From the NCBI RefSeq assembly GCF_002286985.1, contig NZ_NSKC01000001.1, positions 248,001 through 312,000 on the forward strand: a stretch of DNA of 64,000 nucleotides, given 5' to 3'. Every line of letters begins with the position of its first letter. Within the stretch, counting starts at the first letter, position 1. Source of the stretch: Halorubrum salipaludis. Lineage in GTDB: Archaea; Halobacteriota; Halobacteria; Halobacteriales; Haloferacaceae. Below are positions 23,521 through 33,014 of the stretch, piece after piece. Below the pieces are notes generated by a model. It ran no database searches. It was not told the DNA's origin and saw nothing but the letters and a program-made list of their open reading frames with translations. The translations under genes and the position numbers were made by a program.

Positions 23521-24858
23521 ATGACCGAACGAACGCGTCGCGACTGGCTCCGGGGCCTCGGCGCCGCGAGCGCCGCCGGCGCCGCGGGGCTGGCCGGCTG
23601 TTCCGCCTTCGACGCCGGCGGGTCCGACGAGGACGACACGTCCGGGAACGGGGGGTACGGAGACGGGGGCGACGGAGAGGACTCGGACGGGAGCGACCGC
23701 CCGACCGAAGCCCCAGACGACGGGGTGAAGACGCAGTTCCGACACGGACTCTTGAACACCGGGTACGTCGACGCGACGATACCCGAGTCGGTCGAAACCG
23801 CGTGGGAGGTGCCGGCGAACCGGGGCGACCACTCGGCCTCGAAGGGGAGCCCGGTCGTGGCGCCGAACGGGGCGATCGTCCTCGCCGACGACACGGGGCG
23901 GGTGCAGTCGATCGCGCCGGACGGCTCCGTGAACTGGGCGAGTTCGATCAGCGACCACGACCGCGGCAGCCACGGCACGCCGGCGATCGCGGACGGGCGC
24001 CTCTACGTCGGCTCGTACGACGGCGTGGTCTCGGCGCTGGCGCTCGACGACGGCGAGATCCTGTGGCAGACCGATATCGGCGGCTCGGCCGCCGCGAGTC
24101 CGACCTACCACGACGGGAAGCTCTACGTCGCGGTCGAGTACGCGGACCCGAGCGGGGGCCTCGTCAAGATGGACGCTGAGAGCGGCGAGGTCGAGAAGCG
24201 AGACGACCGCCCCACCGACCACCCGCACTCGACGGTCGCGATCGACCGCGAACACGGGCGTCTCATCTTCGGCTCCAACGACGGCCACTGCTACGCGTGG
24301 TCGTTCCCGGACCTGGAGCGCGAGTGGGCCTACGACACCGGCGGCGACGTGAAGCTCCCGCTCGCGATCAGCGAGGGGATCGCCGTGGTCCCCTCGTGGG
24401 CGGGGACCGTCACGGGGCTCGACGTCGAGGACGGCTCGATGCTGTGGGAGTTCGAGACCGACGGCGGCGAGACGTCGAAGGGCGACCCGTCCCCCGGGAG
24501 CACGGGCGGCGTCATGTGCGCGCCCGCGGTCCACGACGGGGAGGTGTACGTCGGCAGCCACGACAGCAACGCCTACGCGATCGATCTGGAGACCGGCGAG
24601 AAGCTGTGGTCGACTCCGACGGGGGGGTGGATCACCGGGAGCGCGGTCGCCACGAACGACCACGTGCTCGTCGGCTCGTACGACGCGAAGCTGTACGCGC
24701 TCGACCGCGACGACGGCTCGGTCACCTGGACCGCTCAGGGCCGCGGCGACGTGACCAGCGCGGCGACCGTGACCGACGACGGGATCTACTACGCGGAGCG
24801 CGCCCCGGAGGACTCCGACGCGGCCGGGATGTGCTACAAGCTGGTCGAGAGCGAGTAA
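23521..24858 (+). CDS. PQQ-like beta-propeller lipoprotein
   Basis: A 445-residue exported protein. The N-terminus has a twin-arginine motif (RTRRDWLRG) and a lipobox LAGC at residue 27, then a Gly/Asp-rich linker to about residue 70. The rest is a series of PQQ-type blades, each with a pattern such as LYVGSYDGVVSALALDDG or VYVGSHDSNAYAIDLETG followed by a Trp-containing strand (ILWQT, KLWST, VTWTA). It resembles BamB-like propellers. No catalytic dehydrogenase motif is seen, so it is probably a surface scaffold or binding protein rather than an alcohol dehydrogenase. Confidence 0.87.
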   Translation: MTERTRRDWLRGLGAASAAGAAGLAGCSAFDAGGSDEDDTSGNGGYGDGGDGEDSDGSDRPTEAPDDGVKTQFRHGLLNTGYVDATIPESVETAWEVPANRGDHSASKGSPVVAPNGAIVLADDTGRVQSIAPDGSVNWASSISDHDRGSHGTPAIADGRLYVGSYDGVVSALALDDGEILWQTDIGGSAAASPTYHDGKLYVAVEYADPSGGLVKMDAESGEVEKRDDRPTDHPHSTVAIDREHGRLIFGSNDGHCYAWSFPDLEREWAYDTGGDVKLPLAISEGIAVVPSWAGTVTGLDVEDGSMLWEFETDGGETSKGDPSPGSTGGVMCAPAVHDGEVYVGSHDSNAYAIDLETGEKLWSTPTGGWITGSAVATNDHVLVGSYDAKLYALDRDDGSVTWTAQGRGDVTSAATVTDDGIYYAERAPEDSDAAGMCYKLVESE

Positions 24859-24921
24859 CGGCCGCCCCCAGGGCCTCGTTCCGCCCGGCTCACCGCACCA
24901 CCGACTCACCGTTCTACCGGC

Positions 24922-26328
24922 TCACCGCTCCGGGTGCGTCGGCCCGTCGAATCCGCCCCGAATCAGCGGCTTCGCGACGTGTCGGCGGGCGCTCGGCGGG
25001 ACCTCGTACCAGCCGATCTCCAGGTCCCGCTCGATCGGAACCTCAACCTTTCCGGGCGCATCGGTGCCGCAGTCGCGACAGCGGTACCCCTGCCCCCGCC
25101 CCGCCGAGGACATCGACCGCCCGCAGTCGGGGCAGGTCGGCACGGCGGGTGCCGTCTCGACGCGGTCGCGCACGGCGAACTTCTCCAGTTTCAGCGTCGC
25201 TTCGAGCGCGCCCTCGACCGACCGGACCTCGTGTTCGCCGCACAGCGTCACCCGGTCGCCGGGGCGGAGCGCGCGCACGCGGTCCCGAAAGCGGCCGGTC
25301 GGCTTGAACGCGACACATCGGAGGCGCGGAGAGGGGGCGTCACCGGTCGTCGCGTCGGTCGAGTCACCCGACGCCGCCACGTCGACGTGGACGTGGCCCC
25401 CGCGTTTCGTCTCCGGGTCGCTCGCGACCACGCCGTCGACGCGGTAGCCCGCGCCGTCCCGGAGGTCGCCGATCGCGCCGGGCGCGAGGTGTGCGTCGGT
25501 GCCCTGGTTCGTCAGGAACGTCGCGGCGCGCTCGACCGGCTCGGAGTTGATCGCCGCGGCGACCGCGCGGCACGCGTCGGCGTCGTCGCCGCGGATCCCG
25601 TGGAGGATCGGTCCGGGGGCGTTCGGCACGCAGACAGCCTCGCCCGTCCCGCGATCGACGGTGTCCCAGACGGTCGGGTACCCGCGGTCGGCGGCCGCGA
25701 ACACGCTCTCGACGTCGACGTCGCGGGGGGTGCCACAGCGGTCGAGCTCGCGGTAGGAGATGCGCTCGACGGTCCAGTCGTCGAACGCGGCGGGGGCGCC
25801 GACAGCCGCGAGCGCGCCGATCCGGCCGCGTCCCGCGACGGCCTCCGCGTCCGTCTCCCCGCCGGACCCGAACGCCGCGTGGCGGAAGCCGTGTTCGTCG
25901 GCGAGGTCGAGGGCCTCGTCGAGCGAGAGGCGGCGTCGGAGCGCGCGGCGGGCGAAGTCGGCGACTTCGGCGGGGATCTGCGCGCCGTCGGACGCGGTCG
26001 GGTCGAGGCCGTCGGCGTCGAGGCCCCCCGCGTCGATATCGGCGGCGACGACCCCGGGCGAGGTCCGCGGGTCGTCGGCCGCGGCGAACTCCCGGACGGT
26101 CTCCGCGGCGAGGTCGAAGGCCGCCTCGGCGTCGACGCCGGAGACGTGGAGCGCGACCGCGGCGTTGCCCCGGGTCTTGTGTTTCACCGCGGGGTTGAGC
26201 CGGACGAGGAGCCGGCGGCGGACGCGGCCGCCCGCCGCGTCGAGCCGCTCGGTCAGCCGCGCGCCGACGTACGTCGTGCACATCCCGCGCTCGCGGGAGT
26301 CGGTGTCGTCGACGGCGACGATGGGCAT
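24922..26328 (-). CDS. tiaS: tRNA(Ile2) 2-agmatinylcytidine synthetase TiaS
   Basis: A 468-residue enzyme that attaches agmatine to C34 of the CAU anticodon of tRNA-Ile2 so that it reads AUA codons, using ATP. It has the TiaS N-terminal domain opening MPIVAVDDTDSRERGMCTTY, the conserved SGGETDA and GTDAHL segments, an OB-fold-like part, and a C-terminal zinc ribbon CPDCGRSMSS...YRCRDCG that holds the tRNA acceptor. It is essential in archaea that lack a separate TilS. The start at 26328 fits the family, and an HTH regulator diverges upstream. Confidence 0.92.
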   Translation of the reverse strand: MPIVAVDDTDSRERGMCTTYVGARLTERLDAAGGRVRRRLLVRLNPAVKHKTRGNAAVALHVSGVDAEAAFDLAAETVREFAAADDPRTSPGVVAADIDAGGLDADGLDPTASDGAQIPAEVADFARRALRRRLSLDEALDLADEHGFRHAAFGSGGETDAEAVAGRGRIGALAAVGAPAAFDDWTVERISYRELDRCGTPRDVDVESVFAAADRGYPTVWDTVDRGTGEAVCVPNAPGPILHGIRGDDADACRAVAAAINSEPVERAATFLTNQGTDAHLAPGAIGDLRDGAGYRVDGVVASDPETKRGGHVHVDVAASGDSTDATTGDAPSPRLRCVAFKPTGRFRDRVRALRPGDRVTLCGEHEVRSVEGALEATLKLEKFAVRDRVETAPAVPTCPDCGRSMSSAGRGQGYRCRDCGTDAPGKVEVPIERDLEIGWYEVPPSARRHVAKPLIRGGFDGPTHPER

Positions 26329-26483
26329 ACGCGCCCTTTCGCGCTCCCGGACAAACCGGTTTCGGGGCGAGACGGAGGTCGGAGGAGGGCTGAGCCGACG
26401 AGCGAGTATATAACTGCATCGGCGCCCGGATCGGGAAAACCGCAGGCTGGCAGGGAGTTCGAGCGCGTACGACTGACACAACG

Positions 26484-26492
26484 CATATATAC
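26484..26492 (+). promoter_or_regulatory. TATA box of the HTH regulator gene
   Basis: CATATATAC is centred about 26 bases upstream of the ATG at 26514, consistent with a leaderless transcript. Confidence 0.65.
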
Positions 26493-26513
26493 GGCGAGCC
26501 GCTTATCTCGACC

Positions 26514-27485
26514 ATGTCCCGGACTGCGCTGATCGAGAACGTCACCGCGATGCTGGAAGACGCGGACTTCCTCGTCAGCGACCGGTGTGCGGTCCGGCCC
26601 AAGAGCTTCGACGTGGCGGCCCGACGCGGCGACGACCTCGTCCTCCTGAAGATCCTCGGGAACGTCGACGCGCTCGACGCGGAGACCGGCGCGGAGATGC
26701 GCCGGCTCGGCGAGTACCTGCAGGCGACGCCGATGGTGATCGGGATCCGGACCCGCGACGAGGAGCTGAAGCCGGGGGTCGTCTACTTCCGGCACGGCGT
26801 TCCGGTGATCAACCCGGACACGGGGTACGACCTGTTCGTCGAGGAGATGCCGCCGCTCATCTACGCGGCCCCCGGCGGGCTCTACGTCAGCCTCGACGGC
26901 GACCTGCTGGCCGACGAGCGCGAGGAGCGCGGCTGGTCGCTCGGCCGCCTCGCCACCGAGCTCGGCGTCTCCCGCCGCACCGTCTCGAAGTACGAGGACG
27001 GGATGAACGCCTCCATCGAGGTGGCGATCCAGCTGGAGGAGCTGTTCAACGAGCCGTTCTCCAGTCCGGTCGACGTGCTCGACGGCGCCGACGAGGTCCG
27101 CGACGCCGAGCCCACGCCCTCGGCGCCCGAGACCGACCCCGACGACGAGCACGTCCTCCACGTGCTCACGAACGCGGGCTTCACGGTCCACCCGACCGCC
27201 CGCGCGCCGTTCAAGGCCGTCTCCGAGGACGAGGGGAGCGCCGTGACCCGGGTGCTCACCGGCCACTCGACGTTCACTCCGGCGGCCGAGAAGCGCGCCC
27301 GGATCATGTCCTCGATCGGTGAGGTGGCGCAGACTCGCTCGGTCTACTTCACGGAGGGGGACGAGGAGCGCGAGTCGGTCGACGGGACCGCCCTGGTGTC
27401 CTGCGAGGAGCTCGCCGGCATCACCGACCCCGAGGAGATCCGCGAGCTCATCCGCGACCGGGCGAAGGCGCCGTCCGAGGCCTGA
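26514..27485 (+). CDS. Archaeal HTH-type transcriptional regulator (XRE family)
   Basis: A 323-residue protein of the archaeal family that joins a nuclease-like alpha/beta N-terminal domain (about 1-120) to a Cro/C1-type HTH (about 130-175: [28 protein letters not shown]). A C-terminal alpha/beta domain (about 205-320) resembles the N-terminal one. Members are widely conserved single-copy regulators in Euryarchaeota. The regulated genes are not known. It diverges from tiaS, and the shared intergenic region could carry control of both. Confidence 0.85.
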   Translation: MSRTALIENVTAMLEDADFLVSDRCAVRPKSFDVAARRGDDLVLLKILGNVDALDAETGAEMRRLGEYLQATPMVIGIRTRDEELKPGVVYFRHGVPVINPDTGYDLFVEEMPPLIYAAPGGLYVSLDGDLLADEREERGWSLGRLATELGVSRRTVSKYEDGMNASIEVAIQLEELFNEPFSSPVDVLDGADEVRDAEPTPSAPETDPDDEHVLHVLTNAGFTVHPTARAPFKAVSEDEGSAVTRVLTGHSTFTPAAEKRARIMSSIGEVAQTRSVYFTEGDEERESVDGTALVSCEELAGITDPEEIRELIRDRAKAPSEA

Positions 27486-27549
27486 AGTCCCTCCGATCCG
27501 CGTCCCATATCGGACGTCTCGCAACCTGAACCCGGAGAAATATCGGTTC

Positions 27550-29289
27550 CTACCGACCGAGCAGTCGACTGAAGAAGCCGCCGTTCTCGTCTTCGTCGTC
27601 CTCGTCGTCCTCTTCCTCCGAGAGCACGGTGTTCATCGTCCCCGTGTCGTCGTCTCGGAACGGGACGCTGCCGGCGAGCTCGTCGTCCGGGTCGGGCTCG
27701 GACCCCTCGCTCGGCGCCGGCGCGGATTCCGGTTCCGGTGCGGTCTCCGCGTCCGGCACGGATTCCGGTTCCGGCGGGGAGCTCGGCTCACCGCCCGCTT
27801 CGGGCGCGTCGCCGCGTGACGGCTCCGTGGGACCCTCCTCCGCGGGGCTCTCGGTCTCCGCCGGACCGGCGGCGGTCGCGTCCTCGGCGGAGTCGGTGTC
27901 AGCCGCCCCGTCCGTCGGTCCGTCGCCCGACGACTCGCCGCCCGGGGTCGGCTCGGCGGGCTCCTCGTCGAACTGCTCCGCGTCGAGGTCCGACTCGATC
28001 ATCGCTTCGAGGTCGTCGCCGTCGACGTGGCCCTCGCCGACCGTCTCGGTCTCGCCGTCGACGGCGTCGACGTCGCCGGCTTCCGTTCCGCCCGCGACGA
28101 CCGCGTCGCTCGTGGCGTCGGCCTCCGCGTCGGCCGCCGAGCCGCTCGACGCCGGTTCCGCGTCGGCGGTCTCCGGTTCCACGCCAACCGCGTCGTCATC
28201 GGTGGGCTCGGCGAATTCATCGGGTTCGTCAGATTCGCCGGGCCCGACGGGCTCTGCCTCGTCGACGCCGTCGACGGGCGATTCGTCGGCGACGATGATG
28301 TCCTCCTCGTCGCCCGGCTCGCCGAGCCCGGCCCGCTCGGAGTCGGCGACGATGATGTCCTCCTCGTCGGGCGCGGTCTCGTCGCCCTCCGCCTCGTCTA
28401 TCTCGGTCGAGTCGGCCGGTTCGGCCGGCTCGTCCGGATCGTCTGAACCGTCGGCGTCGGCGACCGACCCCTCGGCGTCCAGCTCCTCGTCGGCGGCGTC
28501 CGTGGAGGAGTCGTCCTCGCTCGCGGCCGTCCCCTCCTCCGCGGCCACGTCGGCGGCGGCGAGTCCGGGTCCCTCGATCGGCGCGCCGGTCAGGGCTCGC
28601 GTCAGGTCCCGGTACGCGCGGGTCGCCGGGGCGTCCGGGGCGAAGACCGGGAGGGACTGGCCCGACTCCACCGCGCGCAACACCGCGTCGTCCTCGGGGA
28701 TGCGCCCGATCACCGGGGCGTCGAGGGTCCCTTCGACCGCCTCGATCGGATCGTCGCTTGCGGCGGTCGCGGGGTCGAGGCGGGTGATCGCGGCGCCCGC
28801 GACGGCGCCGCCGAGCCGCTCCGTCAGCTGGCGCGTCTTCTCGGTGTCGCCGAGGGCGCTCCGCTCCGCCGTGGAGACGAGCAGGGTCTCGTCCGCGAGG
28901 CCGAGCGGGAGCGTGGAGTCGTGCGAGAGCCCCGCGCCGGCGTCGACGAGCACGTAGTCGGCGTCGTCGAAGGCCTCGGCGACATCGCGGAGCCCGGAGG
29001 GGTCGGCCGCCGCGTACGCGTCGAGGTCCGCCGCGCCGGGGACAACGCGGAGGCCGGCCGGCCCCTCGTGGACCGCATCGAGGGGGTCGGCCGCCCCCGC
29101 GAGCACGTCGTGGAGGGTGATCCCGCCGGGGGGCACGCCCACGGCCGCCGCGAGGTTCGCCATGCCGAGGTCGGCGTCGATCGCGACGACGTCGGCGCCC
29201 GAGTCCGCCAGGAGCGTCGCCACCGCCGCGGTCGTGGTGGTCTTCCCGACCCCACCCTTCGCCGACGCGACCGCATACACCGTTGCCAT
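27550..29289 (-). CDS. MinD4-like ParA/MinD ATPase with long acidic tail
   Basis: A 579-residue protein. Residues 1-245 form a MinD/ParA ATPase with the deviant Walker A KGGVGKTTT (11-19) and the conserved IDADLGMANLA and YVLVDAGAG segments. Residues 246 to about 565 are a disordered, extremely acidic linker that contains EEDIIVAD twice. The end is a conserved-looking short amphipathic piece, GGFFSRLLGR. Haloferax volcanii MinD4, which lies near the atp genes there and helps position archaella and chemosensory arrays, has this architecture. I infer the same family from domain layout and gene neighbourhood. It diverges from atpH. Confidence 0.78.
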   Translation of the reverse strand: MATVYAVASAKGGVGKTTTTAAVATLLADSGADVVAIDADLGMANLAAAVGVPPGGITLHDVLAGAADPLDAVHEGPAGLRVVPGAADLDAYAAADPSGLRDVAEAFDDADYVLVDAGAGLSHDSTLPLGLADETLLVSTAERSALGDTEKTRQLTERLGGAVAGAAITRLDPATAASDDPIEAVEGTLDAPVIGRIPEDDAVLRAVESGQSLPVFAPDAPATRAYRDLTRALTGAPIEGPGLAAADVAAEEGTAASEDDSSTDAADEELDAEGSVADADGSDDPDEPAEPADSTEIDEAEGDETAPDEEDIIVADSERAGLGEPGDEEDIIVADESPVDGVDEAEPVGPGESDEPDEFAEPTDDDAVGVEPETADAEPASSGSAADAEADATSDAVVAGGTEAGDVDAVDGETETVGEGHVDGDDLEAMIESDLDAEQFDEEPAEPTPGGESSGDGPTDGAADTDSAEDATAAGPAETESPAEEGPTEPSRGDAPEAGGEPSSPPEPESVPDAETAPEPESAPAPSEGSEPDPDDELAGSVPFRDDDTGTMNTVLSEEEDDEDDEDENGGFFSRLLGR

Positions 29290-29407
29290 ACGGTGAGGGT
29301 CCGGCGACTGCTACTTAAATGTAGGCGGCGACGGTCCGATCGAGGCGGCGTTTCGGCGCGATCGACCGTCCGAGCCGGCGGAAGCGCGCGGGCACTTTCG
29401 CAAACAC

Positions 29408-29415
29408 CTTATACG
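29408..29415 (+). promoter_or_regulatory. Promoter of the atp operon
   Basis: CTTATACG is centred about 34 bases before the atpH ATG, which would give a short leader of roughly 8 bases. It lies in the divergent gap between atpH and the MinD-like gene. Confidence 0.5.
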
Positions 29416-29445
29416 TCGCTTGTGGAGTTTCAGGCGATTAGTAGC

Positions 29446-29802
29446 ATGGCGAGACCAGAGGTGCTCAACGCGATCAAGCAGGCCGAACGGGATGCGGACG
29501 AGACCATCGCCGAGGCGGAATCGGACGCCGACGAGCGCCTCGCCGAGGCTCGAGAGCGCGCAGACGAGATCCGCGCCGAGGCCGAGGAGGAGGCGGAATC
29601 CGAGGCCCAAGAGCGGCTCGAAACGGCCCGCGAGGAGATCGAGGAACGCCGCGAGGAGATCCTCGAATCGGGTCGTGCCGACCGCGACGAGCTCGAACGC
29701 GAGGCCCGCGACCGCGTGGACTCGGCCGTCGACTACGCCGTCGAACGGTTCGAAGAAGCGGTGAACCAACAGGCCGAGGAGGCGGTGGATGCTCAGGCCT
29801 GA
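29446..29802 (+). CDS. atpH: A-type ATP synthase subunit H
   Basis: A 118-residue subunit that is almost entirely a Glu/Ala/Arg-rich coiled coil (AERDADETIAEAESDADE...). With subunit E it builds the peripheral stalks of the A-type ATP synthase. It is the first gene of the atpHIKECFAB series. The start is the ATG at 29446; the longer open frame upstream lies antisense to the MinD gene and is not coding. Its 3' end overlaps atpI by 14 bases. Confidence 0.88.
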   Translation: MARPEVLNAIKQAERDADETIAEAESDADERLAEARERADEIRAEAEEEAESEAQERLETAREEIEERREEILESGRADRDELEREARDRVDSAVDYAVERFEEAVNQQAEEAVDAQA

Positions 29803-31981
29803 GCGGATGAGCAAGGTGTCGGTGACGGGCTCGAAGCGCGTCATCGACGACGTGATCGAAGCAACGTACGAACACCACTCCCTGCACGTCACGGACTACG
29901 ACGAGCGCTACGAGGGCTTCTCGCCCGGCGAGTCGCTCGACGGCGCGGAGACCGTCAACGAGAAGCTCGTCACGGTTCGCTCGCTGGAGAGCATCCTCGA
30001 CATCGAGGGCGACGAGGTCGACGGGGCCCGTCCGCTCGGCGACGAGGAGCTCGAAGCGGAGCTCGCCGACGTGCGCGAGCGCGTCAACGATCTCAACGAC
30101 CGGCGCGACACGCTCCAGGCCGAGATCCGCGACCGGCAGGAGGAGATCGACCGGATGGAGCCGTTCGCAGATCTGGGCATCGAGCTCGACCTGCTCGGCG
30201 GCTACGACTCGCTCGAGGTCGTCGTCGGCGAGGCGAAGCCGGACGCGGTCGAGGCGACGCTCGCCGACGCGGACGGGATCGAGACGTTCGAGGTGTTCGC
30301 CGGGGGCGACGTCGTGGCGATCTTCGCGCGTCCCGCGGACGGCGCCGAGGAGGGCGTCCTCCAGGACTCGCTCGTCGGCGTCGACATCGCGCTGCTGGAA
30401 GTGCCGGACGCGGACGCCAGCCCCGGCGAGTACGTCGCAGATCTGGAGCGCGAACGCGAGGTGCTTGAAAGCGACCTCGACGAGGTCGAGGCCGAGCTCG
30501 CGGCGGTGAAAGAGGAGGCGGCCGGCTTCCTCCTGCGCGCCGAAGAGCGGCTCACCATCGAGGCCGAGAAGAAGCAGGCGCCGCTCTCCTTCGCGACCAC
30601 GGAGAACGCCTTCATCGCGGAGGGATGGGTCCCGACCGAGACGTTCCCGGAGCTTGAGGCGGCCATCACCGACGCCGTCGGCGAGCACGCCGAGGTCGAG
30701 GAGCTCGAGCGCGCCTCCTTTACCCCGGACGGCGACCACCACACGGAGGCGGTCGCGGACGGCGGCGCCGGGCGCGAGGCGGCCACCGACGGCGGCCACG
30801 CGGCCCACGGCGGCGACGACCCGCCGGTCGTTCAGAACAACGGGAGCGCGGCCGGCCCCTTCGAGCTGCTCGTGCAGGGCTTCGGGCGGCCGAAGTACTC
30901 GGAGTTCGACCCGACGCTCCTCGTCTTCCTCACGTTCCCGCTCATGTTCGGCTTCATGATCGGCGACGTGGGGTACGGCGTGTTGTACGCCGCGATCGGC
31001 GCGTTCCTCTACAGCAGGTACGACGGGACGTTCCGCGAACTCGGCGCCGTCGCGCTGTGGGCCGGCGGCTTCACGATCCTGTTCGGGATCTACTTCGGGA
31101 TCGACGTGTTCGGCTACCACGCCTACCAGCTGCTGCCCGGCGACATCCACTGGCCCGTCGACGGGAAGGGCCTCTCGCCGGCCGACATCGACTGGGCGCT
31201 GTCGTTCCTGGTCGCCAGCGTGCTGTTCGGGCTCGTGCACCTGAACGCGGGGCACATCCTCTCGTTCGTGAGCAACTACCAGCAGCACGACCTGAAGCAC
31301 GCGCTGTACGAGGGCGGCTCGTGGCTGCTGATCCTCAACGGCGCGTGGATCTGGATCTTCAGCCAGCACCTCCCCGGCCCGAAGCCGGACTTCCTGTTCG
31401 AGTCGTTCTCGATCCTCACCTTCGGGGCGGTGTCGTTCGCCGGCTTCCCGGTCGCGGTCGGCTACGCCGCCATCGCGGCCATCCTGCTCGGGGTCGTCCT
31501 GCTCGCGATCGGCGAGCCGCCGGAGCTCGCCGAGGTGCTCTCGCCGATCGTCAACGTCATCTCGTACGCCCGGATCATGGCGGTGCTGCTCGCGAAGGGC
31601 GGAATGGCGCTGGCGGTGAACCTGCTGGCGTTCGGGGCGTACATCGGTGAAGGCGGCGAGGGGAGCTTCCACTTCATCTTCTCCGCCGAGTACCTCGAGT
31701 ACATCCGGAGCCATCCGGAGGAGTACGAGCTCGTCTTCGCCGGGATCACGACCGCGTTCGACCCGGCCTCGATCGGCCTCGTCGGGATCGTCGCGCTCGT
31801 GGGCGGGATCGTCGTCGCGGTCGTCGGGCACATCGTCGTCCTCGCGCTCGGGATCACCTCCGCCGGCATTCAGGCGGTGCGTCTCGAGTACGTGGAGTTC
31901 TTCGGGAACTTCTACGAGGGCGGCGGGGACGCGTACCTGCCGTTCGGCTACGACCGGCAGTACACCGCCGACGAGGACTGA
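29789..31981 (+). CDS. atpI: A-type ATP synthase subunit I (a-subunit)
   Basis: A 730-residue subunit. The cytoplasmic N-terminal half (to about 350) has two coiled-coil stretches. A Gly/His/Asp-rich linker (about 315-350) leads to about seven to eight membrane helices. SYARIMAVLLAKGG contains the essential Arg595 that faces the ion-binding Glu of the c-ring. It forms the proton half-channels and the stator. The ATG at 29789 (MLRPERMSK) is chosen because, as I recall, the MLRPE opening is conserved in halophiles; the ATG at 29807 is the alternative. It overlaps atpH by 14 bases. Confidence 0.9.
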   Translation: MLRPERMSKVSVTGSKRVIDDVIEATYEHHSLHVTDYDERYEGFSPGESLDGAETVNEKLVTVRSLESILDIEGDEVDGARPLGDEELEAELADVRERVNDLNDRRDTLQAEIRDRQEEIDRMEPFADLGIELDLLGGYDSLEVVVGEAKPDAVEATLADADGIETFEVFAGGDVVAIFARPADGAEEGVLQDSLVGVDIALLEVPDADASPGEYVADLEREREVLESDLDEVEAELAAVKEEAAGFLLRAEERLTIEAEKKQAPLSFATTENAFIAEGWVPTETFPELEAAITDAVGEHAEVEELERASFTPDGDHHTEAVADGGAGREAATDGGHAAHGGDDPPVVQNNGSAAGPFELLVQGFGRPKYSEFDPTLLVFLTFPLMFGFMIGDVGYGVLYAAIGAFLYSRYDGTFRELGAVALWAGGFTILFGIYFGIDVFGYHAYQLLPGDIHWPVDGKGLSPADIDWALSFLVASVLFGLVHLNAGHILSFVSNYQQHDLKHALYEGGSWLLILNGAWIWIFSQHLPGPKPDFLFESFSILTFGAVSFAGFPVAVGYAAIAAILLGVVLLAIGEPPELAEVLSPIVNVISYARIMAVLLAKGGMALAVNLLAFGAYIGEGGEGSFHFIFSAEYLEYIRSHPEEYELVFAGITTAFDPASIGLVGIVALVGGIVVAVVGHIVVLALGITSAGIQAVRLEYVEFFGNFYEGGGDAYLPFGYDRQYTADED

Positions 31982-32161
31982 CGGTCGCGGCGCGGTCCGC
32001 GATCGTCCTCTCGGACGCCGCACCGGATCCGAAATTTGGCGTCGTTAGTCGGATTTTTATCCCGCGTCAGGGGCGCTCTATTCGGTCGTTTTGGGAAGCT
32101 TTATGACTACTGTGGCGGCAACTAGCAACTGTTCGGAGACGAGCAACCGCAACTACTACCA
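31982..32161 (+). promoter_or_regulatory. atpI-atpK spacer with possible internal promoter
   Basis: This is the only long gap between atpH and atpB. It holds a small hairpin, TCGCGG/CCGCGA, at 31985-32002. Two T/A-rich words follow (GATTTTTATCC near 32052-32062 and CTTTATGAC near 32099-32107) that could be TATA boxes. An internal promoter or mRNA-processing site here would raise c-ring subunit output. Not demonstrated by sequence alone. Confidence 0.4.
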
Positions 32162-32413
32162 ATGCTTGAAGCTACCAACGAACTCGGGAACGTCGCACTG
32201 CAGGCCGGTGGAACGCTGACTGACGCCAACGCCGCGGCAGCACTCGCCGTCGGGCTGGCGGCGCTCGGCGCGGGCTACGCCGAGCGGGGGATCGGTTCCG
32301 CGGCCGTCGGCGCGATGGCCGAAGACGACGATCTGTTCGTCAACGGGCTCATTCTGACGGTCCTCCCCGAGACGATTGTCATTCTCGCACTCGTCGTCGT
32401 CTTCATCGTCTGA
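32162..32413 (+). CDS. atpK: A-type ATP synthase subunit K (c-ring)
   Basis: An 83-residue proteolipid with two membrane helices. The first is AAAALAVGLAALGAGYAERGIG with the family's glycine repeats. The second is LILTVLPETIVILALVVVFIV, with the ion-carrying Glu70 in LPET. It forms the rotating ring that transports H+ (or Na+). A single two-helix hairpin indicates the simple, undoubled form. It is separated from atpI by 180 bases, unlike all other joints in the operon. Confidence 0.92.
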   Translation: MLEATNELGNVALQAGGTLTDANAAAALAVGLAALGAGYAERGIGSAAVGAMAEDDDLFVNGLILTVLPETIVILALVVVFIV

Positions 32414-32435
32414 GCGGCACCCCCTTTCCACACCA

Positions 32436-33014
32436 ATGAGTTTGGACACTGTCGTTGAGGACGTTCGAGACGAAGCCCGCGCGCGTGCAGAGGAAATCCG
32501 TGAGGCGGCGGAGTCCGAGGCGGACGAGATCGTCGCCGAGGCGGAGGCCGACGCCGAGCGCATCCGCGAGGAGCGGCTCGCCGAGGTCGATCGACAGATC
32601 GATCAGGAGCGCGAGCAGACGCTCTCCTCGGCCAAACTCGAGGCCAAGCAAGAGCGGCTCGGCGCCCGTCGCGACGTCTTAGAGGACGTTCACGACGACG
32701 TCGAGGCCGCCATCGAGGGGCTCGACGGCGACCGGCGCCACGAGCTGACCGAGACGTTGCTCGACGCGACGCTCGCGGAGTTCGACGACGACGAGGAGGT
32801 CGCCGTCTACGCCCGCGCCGAGGACGTCGACCTCGTCGAGGAGCTCGTCGAGGGCCGCAACGCCGCGGTCGACGGCGAAGTCGACTGCCTCGGCGGCGTC
32901 GTCGCGGAGAGCGACACCTCTCGCGTTCGCGTGAACAACACGTTCGACTCGGTCCTGGAGTCCGTCTGGGACGACGAGTTGAAGAACATCTCGGAGCGAC
33001 TGTTCGACCAATGA
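32436..33014 (+). CDS. atpE: A-type ATP synthase subunit E
   Basis: A 192-residue stalk subunit. The N-terminal half is a long charged helix (RARAEEIREAAESEADEIVAEAEADAERI) that pairs with subunit H. The C-terminal globular domain (VDCLGGVVAESDTSRVRVNNTFDSVLE) docks on the catalytic head. The ATG at 32436 is preferred over the open frame upstream, which overlaps atpK. It ends in an ATGA overlap with atpC. Confidence 0.9.
   Translation: MSLDTVVEDVRDEARARAEEIREAAESEADEIVAEAEADAERIREERLAEVDRQIDQEREQTLSSAKLEAKQERLGARRDVLEDVHDDVEAAIEGLDGDRRHELTETLLDATLAEFDDDEEVAVYARAEDVDLVEELVEGRNAAVDGEVDCLGGVVAESDTSRVRVNNTFDSVLESVWDDELKNISERLFDQ

Noticed and set aside
29789-29810. Alternative atpI start at 29807
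   Set aside because: It would avoid overlap with atpH, but the MLRPE opening from 29789 fits what I recall of halophilic AtpI proteins.
29474-32023. Very long open frame antisense to atpI (849 codons)
   Set aside because: Long antisense frames are normal in high-GC haloarchaeal genes. The translation is Arg/Val-rich and basic, unlike real proteins here, and the + strand gene is certain.
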